Assembly (NCBI GenBank): GCA_016124945.1
Contig: WGMT01000021.1
Coordinates: 186,001 to 250,000 of the forward strand
Reading direction: 5' to 3'
Source: a bacterium
GTDB taxonomy: Bacteria; Chloroflexota; Anaerolineae; Caldilineales; Caldilineaceae
DNA length: 64,000 nucleotides
This document shows, piece after piece, positions 18,363 to 27,913 of this stretch. Made by a program: the position numbers and the translations under genes. Below the pieces are notes generated by a model. The model did not search any database, had not been told where the DNA came from, and saw only the letters and a list, made by a program, of their open reading frames with translations. Within the stretch, counting starts at the first letter, position 1. Every line of letters starts with the position of its first letter.

Positions 18363-20537
18363 TCAATTTTTTACTTGTATTTGGGCGAGGTCAACTTCAG
18401 GCGTCCACACATCCACCTGCACGGTGGGGACAAGCGTATCCACATCGTAGACGATCAGGCGCAGGGTGTAATCGCCGTCGGCCAGATCGGTGGGCAGTGT
18501 GAGGTTGACCAGACTTTCGGACATTTCGCCGGGCTGCCAACTGCTGGTGGGTGTGCGATCAAAACTCCAGATCTGGCTGTCGTACTGCTGGGCGGCGCTG
18601 CCGCCGGCGTCGAGCAGGCGCAGCGAAATGGCATAGTCGGCTACCGGTGTTGTCACTGCCTGCCATGAGAGCGCCAGCCAGATGCGATCCCCGGCGCGGA
18701 CGGGCAGCGGCGCGGTCAGTGGGCGCTGTTCGCCGCCGTGGTAACCAATGGCGCTGCCTTCGAGCCGGATCTGCCCGTCGTAGTGGACGGTTGGCGGATC
18801 GAGCCACTCGTAGAGCGCCCAAGGACGGTCCATGCGCAGATCGCCGAAGGTCAACGTGCGGTAGTTGATGTGATCTTCGGCGGCGAGGGGTGCTCCGTAC
18901 TTCCCCAGCAAAAAGGGCAGCCGATCGGTGGCGTCCCCGCTCCAGTGGACGCCGTTGGTCCAGTCGACGGCGCGCACGGTGTCGGGGCTGTCGGCCTGGA
19001 TCGTCGCCTGTAGTTGTTGCGCCAGATCGGGCGCCGCGGCCACGAAGAAGTGGGCCGGTGGGTCGTCAAGGTAGAGAAAATCGAAGCTGAATTCCTGCCA
19101 ATCCGCCGGGAACTGGCTGCCCCAAGGGATGAGGTAGCTGGTGTTGGCGTCGGGTGGGGTGTCGTTGATTTCGTTGGCCAGGTTCGTCCACTCGGCGCGG
19201 TGGGTCTGGTAGACTTCGGGATCGAGCGCCCAGTTGTTGAAGTAGCCGTCGTAGGTGTAGACGCCGCGCCACCCCACGAGGACGAGCAACACCGTCACCG
19301 CGCCGGCAGCGACCCAGCGGCGCGCCTGCCCACCGGCGCGCTCCATGAGCCAGGCGGCGACGTGCCAGAGTCCTAGTGCGGAGATCAGGTAGATCACCGG
19401 CGTCAGGCCCATCATGCGTAGCGTGTTGGGTGGGGCGTCGAAGGCGAGGATGGCGGGCAGCAGCATCACAGCGCCCCAGATCAGCAGCAGCCGGTAGGCC
19501 GGGATGCGCCAATGCCTTATCACAAAGAAAAGCCCCAGCCAGAAGAAGATCGCCTCGGCTGGGTTGAGCCAGGGCTGCACATCGTAGTTGTGCCGCCAGT
19601 TCGGGTCCCCGCGGAAGCCGAAGACAGCCAGGTGATCGACGATGTTGGTGATCAGCGCCGACAGTGGCTGTCCGTTGCTGATTTCGTGGCTGAAGACCCA
19701 CAGATTGTTGCTGCGTGAGGTGAAGTGATCGGGGTTGAGTGCAAAGTCGATGAGGACCGGCGCCGCCACCAGCGCGGTGACGAAGACGTACAGCGACAAG
19801 ATCGGCACGTAGCGCTTGAGCTCGTCCCACTGTCTTCGCCGCGGCCACAGCAGCGTGATCCCAAAGATCAACAGAATGAAGGGCACAAAGCGCGCTGGAA
19901 TGTAAGTGTAGGGCAGCAGCCCCGTACAGATCCCGGCGAGGACGATGCGCCATCGTTGTTGCTTCACCACCCCCGACCAGAGCAGGGCAATCGCCAAAGC
20001 CAGCAGCAACGGCAGGAAGTTGGCGCGAAAGCTGATGCGCCCAATGATGGTCTGCCCGGTGGAGACGGCCAGCATCAACGCCGCCGCCCCGCCGATGAGC
20101 AGCCCACGGCTGACAAGCCGGCGCACGTGTTGGCGACCGTTTACCTGGGTGGTGTAACCGAAGAGCACCTGCCCCAGCCAGAAGACGGCGAAGATCGTGC
20201 CCACACTGGCCAGCGCCGTAGGCAGACGCACCGCTTCCACCGTCCGCCCCAGGAAGGGGATCAGCGCGGCAATGGTGTAGATGATCAAGCCCTCGCGGCC
20301 CTGATTGCGTTCAAAGAAGATGGCATGTTGTCCGCTCAGCACATTGAGCGCGTCCAAGCCGTGTGCGCCTTCGTCGTAGAAAAGACCGGGCGGCAGTTCG
20401 GCCAGCCGATAGAGGCGAAAGAACGCGCCCACCGCGCCCAGCACAAAGACAATGCCCAACGTCAGGACAAGCCAGGTCACGCGTCCTCGGCGTTGAACGG
20501 CCGCCGTCGATTGTTCCTCCATCAAAGTCTGCGACAT
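18363..20537 (-). CDS. GT39-type membrane glycosyltransferase with C-terminal beta domain
   Basis: This 724-residue protein has the GT39 hallmark ELPPGLFYDEGAHGLDAL right after the first membrane segment, then NQGREGLIIY, followed by about ten membrane helices. The last 150 residues are soluble and beta-rich (AGDRIWLALSWQA; DGDYTLRLIVYD). It should transfer a sugar from a polyprenyl phosphate on the outer face of the membrane. The start at 20537 is preferred over 20558 because it begins MSQTLMEEQ with a short cytoplasmic head; the ribosome binding site is weak. It follows the upstream paralogue by 28 bases, so the two are probably co-transcribed. Confidence 0.82.
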   Translation of the reverse strand: MSQTLMEEQSTAAVQRRGRVTWLVLTLGIVFVLGAVGAFFRLYRLAELPPGLFYDEGAHGLDALNVLSGQHAIFFERNQGREGLIIYTIAALIPFLGRTVEAVRLPTALASVGTIFAVFWLGQVLFGYTTQVNGRQHVRRLVSRGLLIGGAAALMLAVSTGQTIIGRISFRANFLPLLLALAIALLWSGVVKQQRWRIVLAGICTGLLPYTYIPARFVPFILLIFGITLLWPRRRQWDELKRYVPILSLYVFVTALVAAPVLIDFALNPDHFTSRSNNLWVFSHEISNGQPLSALITNIVDHLAVFGFRGDPNWRHNYDVQPWLNPAEAIFFWLGLFFVIRHWRIPAYRLLLIWGAVMLLPAILAFDAPPNTLRMMGLTPVIYLISALGLWHVAAWLMERAGGQARRWVAAGAVTVLLVLVGWRGVYTYDGYFNNWALDPEVYQTHRAEWTNLANEINDTPPDANTSYLIPWGSQFPADWQEFSFDFLYLDDPPAHFFVAAAPDLAQQLQATIQADSPDTVRAVDWTNGVHWSGDATDRLPFLLGKYGAPLAAEDHINYRTLTFGDLRMDRPWALYEWLDPPTVHYDGQIRLEGSAIGYHGGEQRPLTAPLPVRAGDRIWLALSWQAVTTPVADYAISLRLLDAGGSAAQQYDSQIWSFDRTPTSSWQPGEMSESLVNLTLPTDLADGDYTLRLIVYDVDTLVPTVQVDVWTPEVDLAQIQVKN

Positions 20538-20540
20538 AAC

Positions 20541-20569
20541 CCAATCACCAATCACCAATCACCAATCAC
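20541..20569. repeat. Heptamer tandem repeat between two glycosyltransferase genes
   Basis: CCAATCA repeats four times head-to-tail in the 28-base gap. Similar CCAATC words recur at 27232-27262 and 43965-43988. Confidence 0.6.
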
Positions 20570-22671
20570 TCCACACAAATCTGCCCCGCATTGTAGCGCG
20601 GTTCCCAGATACCGATTTGCACCGTGGGTATCAGGCTTGCGGCATCGTAAACGATCAATTGCAACGTGTAGCAGCCGGTCGGTAGATCAGGCGGAAGTTG
20701 GCCCGTGTAGAAGTTCTGCGCATGCTCGGCGGCTGTCCAGTCGCTGGTCAACAGGCCGTTGGCTGTGGTGAGCGTATCGTCGAACTGGAAGCGGTCGCCG
20801 CTGCTGTCTACTAAGCGCCACGAGACTTTCAGATCCACCTGCGGGGTCTGATCGGCCTGCCACGCGGCCACGATCCACAGGGTTGCGCCGGGCTGCGTCG
20901 TCAGTGAGCCGTTGTCGGCCTCCGTCACAGCGAAGCCTGCACCACCTGCGCCAAAGGTGAGAGATTGGATGCGCACACCGGCGTCGTAGGCCACGTCCAC
21001 GGTTTGGGGCCGCTCGGCGTAGACCCACGGCCTATCCACCGACAGATCAGTATAGATTTCGATGGCGTATTCCCCCAAATCTGTGCGTGAGGCCATGCTT
21101 CCATATTTGCGCAACAGGAAAGGGATACGCCGTTCGGCGTCACCGTTCCAGTGCATGCCCTCGATCCAATCCAGCAACTTCACCTGCTGAATCGGCCCGG
21201 CGTCGCGCACCGTTTCGTAGACGATCTGTGCCGTGGGCGCGTTGAGCGTGTGTATCGTCTCCACCGGCATCTGGTTCGTATAGAGATAGTCGAAGTGGTA
21301 AGGACGGTAGGGATCGTCGAAATTGCCACGGGTTGGGATGATGTAGAGCGTCTCTCTTTCGTCCTCGATCTGGTTCATGGACGCCGCCAGATCGCGCCAC
21401 TCGGCATAGAACTCCCACGCCGTCAGTGGATCATTTGCCCACACGCCGAAGTACTTCGTCACCGTCGCCTGAAGACGCACCGCACACACGACGAGCAGCA
21501 CAACGCCCACCATCCGCGCGACGATGGACGGCGCTGTCACGCTGAGGCGCGCTTTAACCCATTGGCCCACTTCCCAGATGCCCAGCCCCATGAGCAGGAA
21601 GACGGCAGGCGCTGCGCCCAATCCGCGGAGTGCGTTGGGCGACATTTCCACAGAGAGCAAGGCGGGCATCATCATCACCAACAGCCACACCAGCAGCAGC
21701 CGGTAGACAGGTTGCCGCTGGCGAAGGAAGGCGATCCCCAGCCCAAGCCAGAAGAAGAGCGCTTCGCCCAGATTCAGGATCGCCATCCCGGCCACGTTGT
21801 GTCGCCAGTAGGGATCGGCCACAAAGCCGAACGCAGCCAGATGCACGCCGATGTTCCACACAAAGAGGCGTAGCGCGTCCGGCTGCGCGAAGACCCACAA
21901 ATTCTCGACTCGCAGGGTGAAATGATCGGGGTGGACGGCAAAGTAGAGCAAGATCGGCGCAGCGATCACAAGCGCCGCGCCGCCGAATGCCACAAAATCA
22001 GGCAGCCGACGTCGCCAGTTTTGCCGGTTCACTTCGCCGGTCAAGAGGAAGGTCGCGCCGAAGATGAGCAGCAAAATGGGCACAAAGCGGGCGGCTATGT
22101 AGGTGTAGGCGAGTAGACCCGTCAACGCGCCGGCGGCGAGGATGCGCCGGCGCGACCTGCACTCGATCCCCTGCCAGAGGAGGCCAAGCGCCAAGGGCAG
22201 CAGCAACATCAAAAAGTTGGCGCGGATCGTGCCCCGGCTCATCAACACCAACCAGGTGGAGACGATCATCAGCGCGGCCGCGCTGAGTCCGATCCAGCGC
22301 GCACGCTGCGGCTGTTTGGCGTCGGCAAAGAAGATCTGCGCCAGCCAGTAGACGGCAAAGGGCGCCAGCGCACCGGCCAACGCCGAAGGGAGGCGCACAG
22401 AAAGGACGGTGCGGCCAAAGAACTCGATGGCCCCGGCGATAGCGTAGATCATCATGCCTTCGCGCCCGTAGTTGCGCGGGAAGAAGGGGCTGTGTTCGCC
22501 GTTGCGCACATTCAAGGCATCAACGCCGTACGCTCCTTCGTCAATGAAGAAGCCGGGTGGGATGGCATCTAGTTGCCACAAGCGCAGCGCCAGGGAGAGT
22601 GTCAACATCCCTAGCAGTAGCGCAACCAGGGTAAAACGAGCGCGCCCAGCCGGCAGAGTCTGCTTATTCAA
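20566..22671 (-). CDS. GT39-type membrane glycosyltransferase with C-terminal beta domain
   Basis: This is a close paralogue of the downstream gene: AIPPGFFIDEGAYGVDALNV carries the acidic DE motif, then NYGREGMMIY, multiple membrane helices, and a C-terminal beta domain (ATLWIVAAWQAD; GCYTLQLIVYDAASLIPTVQ). The frame is open to 22755, which would overlap the upstream gene by 92 bases. I choose TTG 22671 because GAGG lies 9 bases before it and it overlaps the upstream stop by only 8 bases, giving 701 residues. Translational coupling with the upstream gene is likely. Confidence 0.8.
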   Translation of the reverse strand: MNKQTLPAGRARFTLVALLLGMLTLSLALRLWQLDAIPPGFFIDEGAYGVDALNVRNGEHSPFFPRNYGREGMMIYAIAGAIEFFGRTVLSVRLPSALAGALAPFAVYWLAQIFFADAKQPQRARWIGLSAAALMIVSTWLVLMSRGTIRANFLMLLLPLALGLLWQGIECRSRRRILAAGALTGLLAYTYIAARFVPILLLIFGATFLLTGEVNRQNWRRRLPDFVAFGGAALVIAAPILLYFAVHPDHFTLRVENLWVFAQPDALRLFVWNIGVHLAAFGFVADPYWRHNVAGMAILNLGEALFFWLGLGIAFLRQRQPVYRLLLVWLLVMMMPALLSVEMSPNALRGLGAAPAVFLLMGLGIWEVGQWVKARLSVTAPSIVARMVGVVLLVVCAVRLQATVTKYFGVWANDPLTAWEFYAEWRDLAASMNQIEDERETLYIIPTRGNFDDPYRPYHFDYLYTNQMPVETIHTLNAPTAQIVYETVRDAGPIQQVKLLDWIEGMHWNGDAERRIPFLLRKYGSMASRTDLGEYAIEIYTDLSVDRPWVYAERPQTVDVAYDAGVRIQSLTFGAGGAGFAVTEADNGSLTTQPGATLWIVAAWQADQTPQVDLKVSWRLVDSSGDRFQFDDTLTTANGLLTSDWTAAEHAQNFYTGQLPPDLPTGCYTLQLIVYDAASLIPTVQIGIWEPRYNAGQICVE

Positions 22672-24982
22672 CTGAACCAACCTCGATGTAGCCAAGTAGG
22701 ACCTGATCGTCGATGGGCGGCCCTGCTGCGTCGACCACCGGCAAGCGCGAGCCATCTCGCTCCAGGTAGAGGCCGGTGCGCACTTGGTAGCGGCCCGGTG
22801 GCATGTCGGCGGGAAGATCGAAACGATGCGCGTCGAAGGTTACCTGTCCTGGCATCCAGCGGTTGGTGCGGGCGGCGAACCCAAGCGGGTGGGCGTCGGC
22901 CTGATGCCACAGCTTGCCCTGATCGTCGATCACGTGGACAAAAATCTTGTACGCTTCAGGCGTCGCACGTCGGGTCACCCACATCAGATCCATCTGCACC
23001 TGACGTTCATCCACTGCCAGCCCAAAGCCGCTGAGGACGAAATTGCCTGCAAATTCGTAGTGTGCAGCCTGAATGGCAGGTGGATCCGGCATCTCGGCCT
23101 GGCGGGTGAGGCCAAGCCCTGCAAACCCAAGCACAAGGCAGAGTGGCGCAATCAGCCAGAAAGGCCGTCGCCGCGCCGCGGCCAGCAGCCAGATGATCAG
23201 TGCCGTCAGAGAGAGGACGGCACTGGCCCAGCGCAGCGTCGTCCATCCATACGAGATCACCACGTCATGTTCGCCTGCCGGCACGTCGATCCCGGCGAGG
23301 CCCACGGGCGAGATGGGCTGCACGTTGACAGATTCGCCGTCCACATGGGCGCGCCAACCGGGGACGGCAAAGGCATGGAGCGACAGCCGCCACGGTGCGT
23401 CGTGGCTGACGGTGGCGTGGAGCCGATTGGCCGACGCCGCCAGCACGTTAATCTGCGCGTCGACTGCGGGCAGATCACTGGTCAACGGCTGCAAGTCGAT
23501 AACCATCTCGGCTACTTGCTGCACGTCCTTCAGCGTTGAAGTGGCCGGAATGAACTCCAGCGCCCACACCCAGTCCAGTTCGCGTAGGATCACAATTTCG
23601 TCGTACTCGTAGGCGAGCAGGCCGGCCTGGTCAATGTGTTCATGGCGAATGCGGTCGACGCCCAGAGAGCGCAGCATGGCGGCTTCGCGTGTCTGCAAGC
23701 TGAGGAAGACGGCGACGCCCAGGCTGATCATCAGCGCCAGGGAAAGCAGGCCACCGCCCAGGCGCAAGCGGGGCGACGTCATCAGCACCGATGCTGCGCC
23801 GCCGATGAGCAGGGCCAAACAGAGCGATGCCGGCCCTAGCCAGCGGAAGGGAAATTGCAGGATCGTAATGGGCGAGAGCACACGCCACAGCGCCTCGCCC
23901 GGCACTGTCACGAGGACAAGCGAGAGTGCAAGCCCCGTCAGCGCGCCGCCGAAGAGGATCCGGTCGCGGCGCTCGCCGCGGGCAATCTGCCAGATCCCAA
24001 TCACCGTTGCGCCAATCAGGGCGATCAACAGCGGCAGGTTGACGAGTTGCACTGAATCGGTGCTGTAGTAGCCTAATAGAATTGTAAAACTCGTCGAGAA
24101 AAGCTGGGCGAGCGGCAAAATGCCCTCGATGTACGAGAGCAGTGCGTCCTCGCCACTGGGGACGCGGATACCGCCCCGCTCGATAACTGCCGGTAGCCAG
24201 TAGAAGGCGGAAAGCGCCAGCCCGAAAAGGCCCGCTGCTACCAGCCGCACGAGTGTTGCCGGTTTCCGCCCGTGTCCGCTGATCCAGAGACAGGCGGCGT
24301 AGATCGCCAGGAAAGGCAGAAAGAGCAGCAGCGAGAGGAAATGGGCATAGACGATCAACGCCACGATTGCGCTGAACGGCAGCCAGCGCAGCCAGTGGTC
24401 TTCGATCAGCGCTTTGTGCAGAGACACGAAAAGCAGCGGCGCCAGCGCCAGCGCAAGGTACTCGCTCAACGCGCTGCGTGCGTACAGGTCAAAGAGCACG
24501 TAGGGGCTAAAGGTGTAGACGAATGCCGTGATCAGGCCCATCCAGCGATCACGTAGCAGGGTCCCCAGCCAGTAGCTGGAGAGCGCAGCCGTCACCGCGA
24601 AAAGGGTGTAGCCCACCTGGAAGGTTTGCACGTAGCCAATGCCCATCAACCGCAGCGCCTCCCAGGCGTAGAGCGCCAGCGGGGGGTAGTAGTTGAGGAT
24701 GGCCGATCCATAGCCGAAACTCATGGACGGAAAGCGTGTAGGGAACCAGTTCCCGGCGCGGATCTCCTGATCCAGTGTGTAGAGGCGGAAGATGTGATGC
24801 AGCCCATCGTGGGTGAAGGGTAGGTAGTCCACGCGCCAGATGGCGTGGGCGCTGAGGAGACCGATCAACGCGGCGGCAGCGAGGAAGAGTCCTTGGTGCA
24901 GGTAGCGCCGACGGAGGGCGGGGTAAGATGCTGTGTGAGGGGGCGTGTTGCTCCCCTGAGCGTTGATTTTGGTCCACTGCAT
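22664..24982 (-). CDS. Large multi-pass membrane protein (6-pyruvoyl-tetrahydropterin-synthase-related type), probable glycosyltransferase
   Basis: This 772-residue protein begins with a basic head, then a membrane segment, then WRVDYLPFTHDGLHHIFRLY. It contains FPSMSFGYGSAILNYYPPLA. This pattern is typical of large bacterial membrane proteins often annotated as 6-pyruvoyl-tetrahydropterin synthase-related, which are probably GT-C enzymes and not pterin enzymes. A soluble C-terminal region (about residues 630-772) includes KIFVHVIDDQGKLWHQAD and is beta-rich. The start at 24982 is chosen over 25036 because the latter lies inside a palindrome and lacks a ribosome binding site. It is the first gene of the six-gene cluster. 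Confidence 0.7.
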   Translation of the reverse strand: MQWTKINAQGSNTPPHTASYPALRRRYLHQGLFLAAAALIGLLSAHAIWRVDYLPFTHDGLHHIFRLYTLDQEIRAGNWFPTRFPSMSFGYGSAILNYYPPLALYAWEALRLMGIGYVQTFQVGYTLFAVTAALSSYWLGTLLRDRWMGLITAFVYTFSPYVLFDLYARSALSEYLALALAPLLFVSLHKALIEDHWLRWLPFSAIVALIVYAHFLSLLLFLPFLAIYAACLWISGHGRKPATLVRLVAAGLFGLALSAFYWLPAVIERGGIRVPSGEDALLSYIEGILPLAQLFSTSFTILLGYYSTDSVQLVNLPLLIALIGATVIGIWQIARGERRDRILFGGALTGLALSLVLVTVPGEALWRVLSPITILQFPFRWLGPASLCLALLIGGAASVLMTSPRLRLGGGLLSLALMISLGVAVFLSLQTREAAMLRSLGVDRIRHEHIDQAGLLAYEYDEIVILRELDWVWALEFIPATSTLKDVQQVAEMVIDLQPLTSDLPAVDAQINVLAASANRLHATVSHDAPWRLSLHAFAVPGWRAHVDGESVNVQPISPVGLAGIDVPAGEHDVVISYGWTTLRWASAVLSLTALIIWLLAAARRRPFWLIAPLCLVLGFAGLGLTRQAEMPDPPAIQAAHYEFAGNFVLSGFGLAVDERQVQMDLMWVTRRATPEAYKIFVHVIDDQGKLWHQADAHPLGFAARTNRWMPGQVTFDAHRFDLPADMPPGRYQVRTGLYLERDGSRLPVVDAAGPPIDDQVLLGYIEVGSVE

Positions 24983-25018
24983 ATTGGCAATTTCCCAGCA
25001 AAGAGAATTCCAGGCAAA

Positions 25019-25070
25019 GGGTGCGATTTTGAACATTAGGAATAATTTCTAAATGTTCAACATCGCACCC
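25019..25070. repeat. Imperfect 20-22 bp palindrome at the head of the glycosyltransferase cluster
   Basis: GGGTGCGAT...TTGAACATT on the left pairs with AATGTTCAA...ATCGCACCC on the right around a short AT-rich loop, with one mismatch and one bulge. It would form a stem in the leader of the minus-strand cluster transcript or act as an operator. Confidence 0.65.
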
Positions 25071-25120
25071 CTCACCTTTATATCACAATTTTCGAGATGT
25101 GCAGACTCTGGCTGGGTGCC

Positions 25121-25190
25121 GACAGTGCCAGGCACGGGCCAAACGCATACGCTTTGACGGGCACGCCGCCGGCCCGTGCCTGGCACTGTC
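25121..25190. repeat. Palindromic repeat family A, best-conserved copy
   Basis: Perfect 20-bp arms GACAGTGCCAGGCACGGGCC and complement flank a 30-base loop that starts AAACGCATACGC. A second good copy lies in opposite orientation at 31142-31211 and a decayed one at 9351-9426. Confidence 0.85.
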
Positions 25191-25366
25191 TCCGCGCGGA
25201 CGGTTTCGAGGGTGCCATTGTGGCGGCAAGTGCCTTCGTCATACAAATGGACAACTGCCGTCACCTACGATAGAGTGTATGCAATCACTAAACCGGTAAA
25301 TCTCATGGCGTTCTTTTTGGGGCGCATATCCCGTCGGCTCAAATCTTTGGCCGGGCAAGGAAGAAT

Positions 25367-27151
25367 ATGGCGATTCTGAAGACATTTTTGGGTTTTGCAC
25401 AACGTTACCGTCTTGCTTTAACGGTGACCATCTTCAGCATGATTGCGTTGGTGGGCGTACAGTTGGTTTCGCCGTGGCTGATCCGTGAGTTGATTGCCGC
25501 TGTACGCACCGGCGAGACCGCCACAGCGGATTTGGATTTTGTCACCCGGTTGGCGCTGATTGCGTTGGTGATCTACATCGCTCGCGCCGGTCTGGAATTT
25601 CTGCGCAGCTATATGGCGCATGTGGCGGGCTGGGGGGTGGTGGCCGATGTGCGTCAGGCCGTCTATCGCCATTTGCAGCGTATGTCCATGCGCTTTTACG
25701 AAGACAAGCAGACCGGCCAGCTTATGTCGCGCATGGTCAACGATTCGGATCTGTTGGAAAAGTTGATTGCCCATGCGGTGCCGGAGGTGTTGGTCAACTT
25801 GCTCACATTGATTGGTGTGAGCATTATGCTCTTCATCATGAGCCCGCCGTTGATGTTTCTCACGCTGATCCCGATCCCGCTGATCTTGCTGTCTATGCAT
25901 GGGTTTGCGATTTACGTGCGGCCTGCCTTCCGTGTGCGTCAACGTGAACTGGGCGAACTCAACGCCATCCTCCAGGACAATCTCTCGGGCATCCGCGAGA
26001 TCAAGACCTTCACCCGCGAGGACACCGAGGCGCAGCGCATCAGCCGGCGCATCGACAACTACAAGGATTCGCTGCTCCACGCGCTGAAGATGATGGCGAC
26101 CTTTGAGCCGTTCATCAACTTTTCGTCGGCGTTGGGCTTGATCGTGGTGATCTACTTTGGCGGGCGCATGGCCTTGAGCGGCACATTGCCGATTGAGGAT
26201 CTAGTGGCCTTCTTCCTCTACCTGGAGATGTTCTACCAGCCGGTCCGTCACCTGAGCAGCGCCTGGGAACAGGTGCAAGAGGCGTTGGCCGGTGCGGAAC
26301 GTGTCAGCGAGTTGCTGGACGAAGAACCTGATGTAGACGACAAACCCGGCGCTTTGGCTTTCCCTGGCCGTGCGCAAGGGGCCATCCGCTTCGAGGACGT
26401 TGACTTTTCGTATCTCAAAGATCAGCCGGTGCTGCGTGGGATTGACCTGGACATCCCCGCCAGTTCGGTGGTGGCGCTGGTCGGCCCCACCGGCGTGGGC
26501 AAGACGACCTTGGCCAGCCTGCTTCCCCGTTTCTACGATGTATCGGGTGGGCGTATTCTGATCGACGGCCACGACACGCGCGATGTCACCTTGCACTCGT
26601 TGCGCAGCCAGATCAGCATCGTGCTGCAAGACGTCTTCCTCTTCCACGGCACAGTGCGCGACAACATCCTCTTTGGCCGCCCCGGCGCGACTGAAGATGA
26701 GATGCGCCAGGCCGCCCAGATCGCCAACGCCGATGAATTCATCGACAAACTGCCCAACGGCTACGACACCCTGATAGGCGAACGCGGCGTCAAGCTTTCG
26801 GGTGGACAGAAGCAGCGTCTCGCCATTGCCCGCGCCGTCCTCAAGGACGCGCCCATCTTGATCCTCGACGAAGCCACCTCGTCGGTGGACACCGAGACCG
26901 AAATGCTGATCCAGCAGGCGTTGGAGCGGCTCATGATTGGCCGCACCACCCTGATCATCGCCCATCGTCTCTCCACGATCCGCAACGCCGACCAGATCGT
27001 CGTCCTACGCGACGAGGGCATCGCCGAAAAGGGCACCCACGAAGAACTCATGGCAATCGACGGCATCTACCGTCACCTCAACGTTGTACAGGCCCAGCCG
27101 GATCAGGAGTTGCGCCTGCCGGAGCGGAAAAAGCGATCCGTGGCGGCGTAG
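25367..27151 (+). CDS. ABC transporter with fused permease and ATPase (MsbA/MdlB-like exporter)
   Basis: This 594-residue half-transporter has six membrane helices in residues about 10-310 (ABC_membrane) followed by an ATPase domain. Walker A is GPTGVGKTT, the signature LSGGQKQR, Walker B ILILDEATSSVD, and the switch His lies in LIIAHRLSTIRNAD. It should work as a homodimer to export a lipid, drug or peptide; the substrate cannot be told. AAGGAAG precedes the ATG at 25367. It stands alone on this strand next to a surface-glycan cluster, so export of a glycan-linked lipid is possible but unproven. Confidence 0.9.
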   Translation: MAILKTFLGFAQRYRLALTVTIFSMIALVGVQLVSPWLIRELIAAVRTGETATADLDFVTRLALIALVIYIARAGLEFLRSYMAHVAGWGVVADVRQAVYRHLQRMSMRFYEDKQTGQLMSRMVNDSDLLEKLIAHAVPEVLVNLLTLIGVSIMLFIMSPPLMFLTLIPIPLILLSMHGFAIYVRPAFRVRQRELGELNAILQDNLSGIREIKTFTREDTEAQRISRRIDNYKDSLLHALKMMATFEPFINFSSALGLIVVIYFGGRMALSGTLPIEDLVAFFLYLEMFYQPVRHLSSAWEQVQEALAGAERVSELLDEEPDVDDKPGALAFPGRAQGAIRFEDVDFSYLKDQPVLRGIDLDIPASSVVALVGPTGVGKTTLASLLPRFYDVSGGRILIDGHDTRDVTLHSLRSQISIVLQDVFLFHGTVRDNILFGRPGATEDEMRQAAQIANADEFIDKLPNGYDTLIGERGVKLSGGQKQRLAIARAVLKDAPILILDEATSSVDTETEMLIQQALERLMIGRTTLIIAHRLSTIRNADQIVVLRDEGIAEKGTHEELMAIDGIYRHLNVVQAQPDQELRLPERKKRSVAA

Positions 27152-27167
27152 GGAACGAAGATGATGA

Positions 27168-27210
27168 GATGATGGGATGATGGAGCGCCAAGCCCCATCA
27201 TCCCATCATC
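27168..27210. repeat. Perfect 16-bp hairpin of GAT/ATG words after the exporter gene
   Basis: GATGATGGGATGATGG (27168-27183) and its exact complement (27195-27210) enclose an 11-base loop. It begins 16 bases after the stop codon and has no U-tract. It is followed at 27232-27262 by CCAATC/CCCCAATC reiterations. Confidence 0.7.
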
Positions 27211-27301
27211 ATCCCTACCAACACTCTCCCCCCAATCACCAGTCCCCAATCCCCAATCCCCTCCTCTTGCCCCCGAACAAACTTTCTGCTTTAATGTGCG
27301 C

Positions 27302-27913
27302 ATGACAAACAGCGCAATTGGCAAAGTTGTGAAATCGAATACGCACATCGACTACGTGTGCCAGGTGTACGGGCGGGGTGAATTGGTGACGCCGCCGTTG
27401 CCCATCGACTACGCCTTCGGTGAGTTTGTGGCGATTGAACTGAACGGCGCCACCGATGACGGCTGCAACCTGCTGGTGGGCATCATCTACAATACGCTGC
27501 TGCTCAACCCTGAGTTCGGCAACACCGGTCCGCGGCTAAGCCCGCGTGGCGAGCAGGAGATCTTCACGCCCGACTACCTCAACGAGACGGCCACGCTGGT
27601 GGGCATCATCGCTGTGGGCTGGCACGACGCCGAGGGCCATCCGCAGCAGGGGGTCCCAGCCTTAGCCGCCGAAGTAGACGCGCCGGTGCGTCGCCTCTCT
27701 GAGTCTGAGTTGGCGCAATTCCACCGCGATGAGAGCGGACGGCTGGCGCTGCGCTATGCGTCTGTCCTCATGGGGATGCAAAACCCAGTGGTGACGCAGT
27801 TGCTGATCAACGTCATCGATCGGCTCTCGCAGCGCTTTCCCGAGCAGCGAGGACAGCTCCAAGTGATGCGCAACAACCTGGCGTGGCGGTCCATTGTACA
27901 GCCTGCGGGGTAA
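27302..27913 (+). CDS. HAS-barrel domain protein, probable HerA partner
   Basis: This 203-residue soluble protein has an N-terminus (IGKVVKSNTHIDYVCQVYGRGE, then YAFGEFVAIEL) resembling the HAS beta-barrel found at the N-terminus of HerA helicases and related ATPases. The C-terminal half is helical. It lacks recognisable nuclease motifs, so I do not call it NurA. It lies upstream of a HerA-type ATPase on the same strand with only two small genes between, all nearly contiguous. ATG 27302 is chosen over the overlapping GTG 27296. A role as scaffold or regulator of the HerA ring is inferred. Confidence 0.6.
   Translation: MTNSAIGKVVKSNTHIDYVCQVYGRGELVTPPLPIDYAFGEFVAIELNGATDDGCNLLVGIIYNTLLLNPEFGNTGPRLSPRGEQEIFTPDYLNETATLVGIIAVGWHDAEGHPQQGVPALAAEVDAPVRRLSESELAQFHRDESGRLALRYASVLMGMQNPVVTQLLINVIDRLSQRFPEQRGQLQVMRNNLAWRSIVQPAG

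Larger units (their letters stand above)
24983..25366. other. Divergent intergenic region with two palindromes
   Basis: This 384-base region separates the minus-strand glycosyltransferase cluster from the plus-strand exporter. It contains an AT-rich-loop hairpin at 25019-25070 and the best-paired copy of repeat family A at 25121-25190. I see no convincing promoter hexamers and no gene. Confidence 0.5.
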
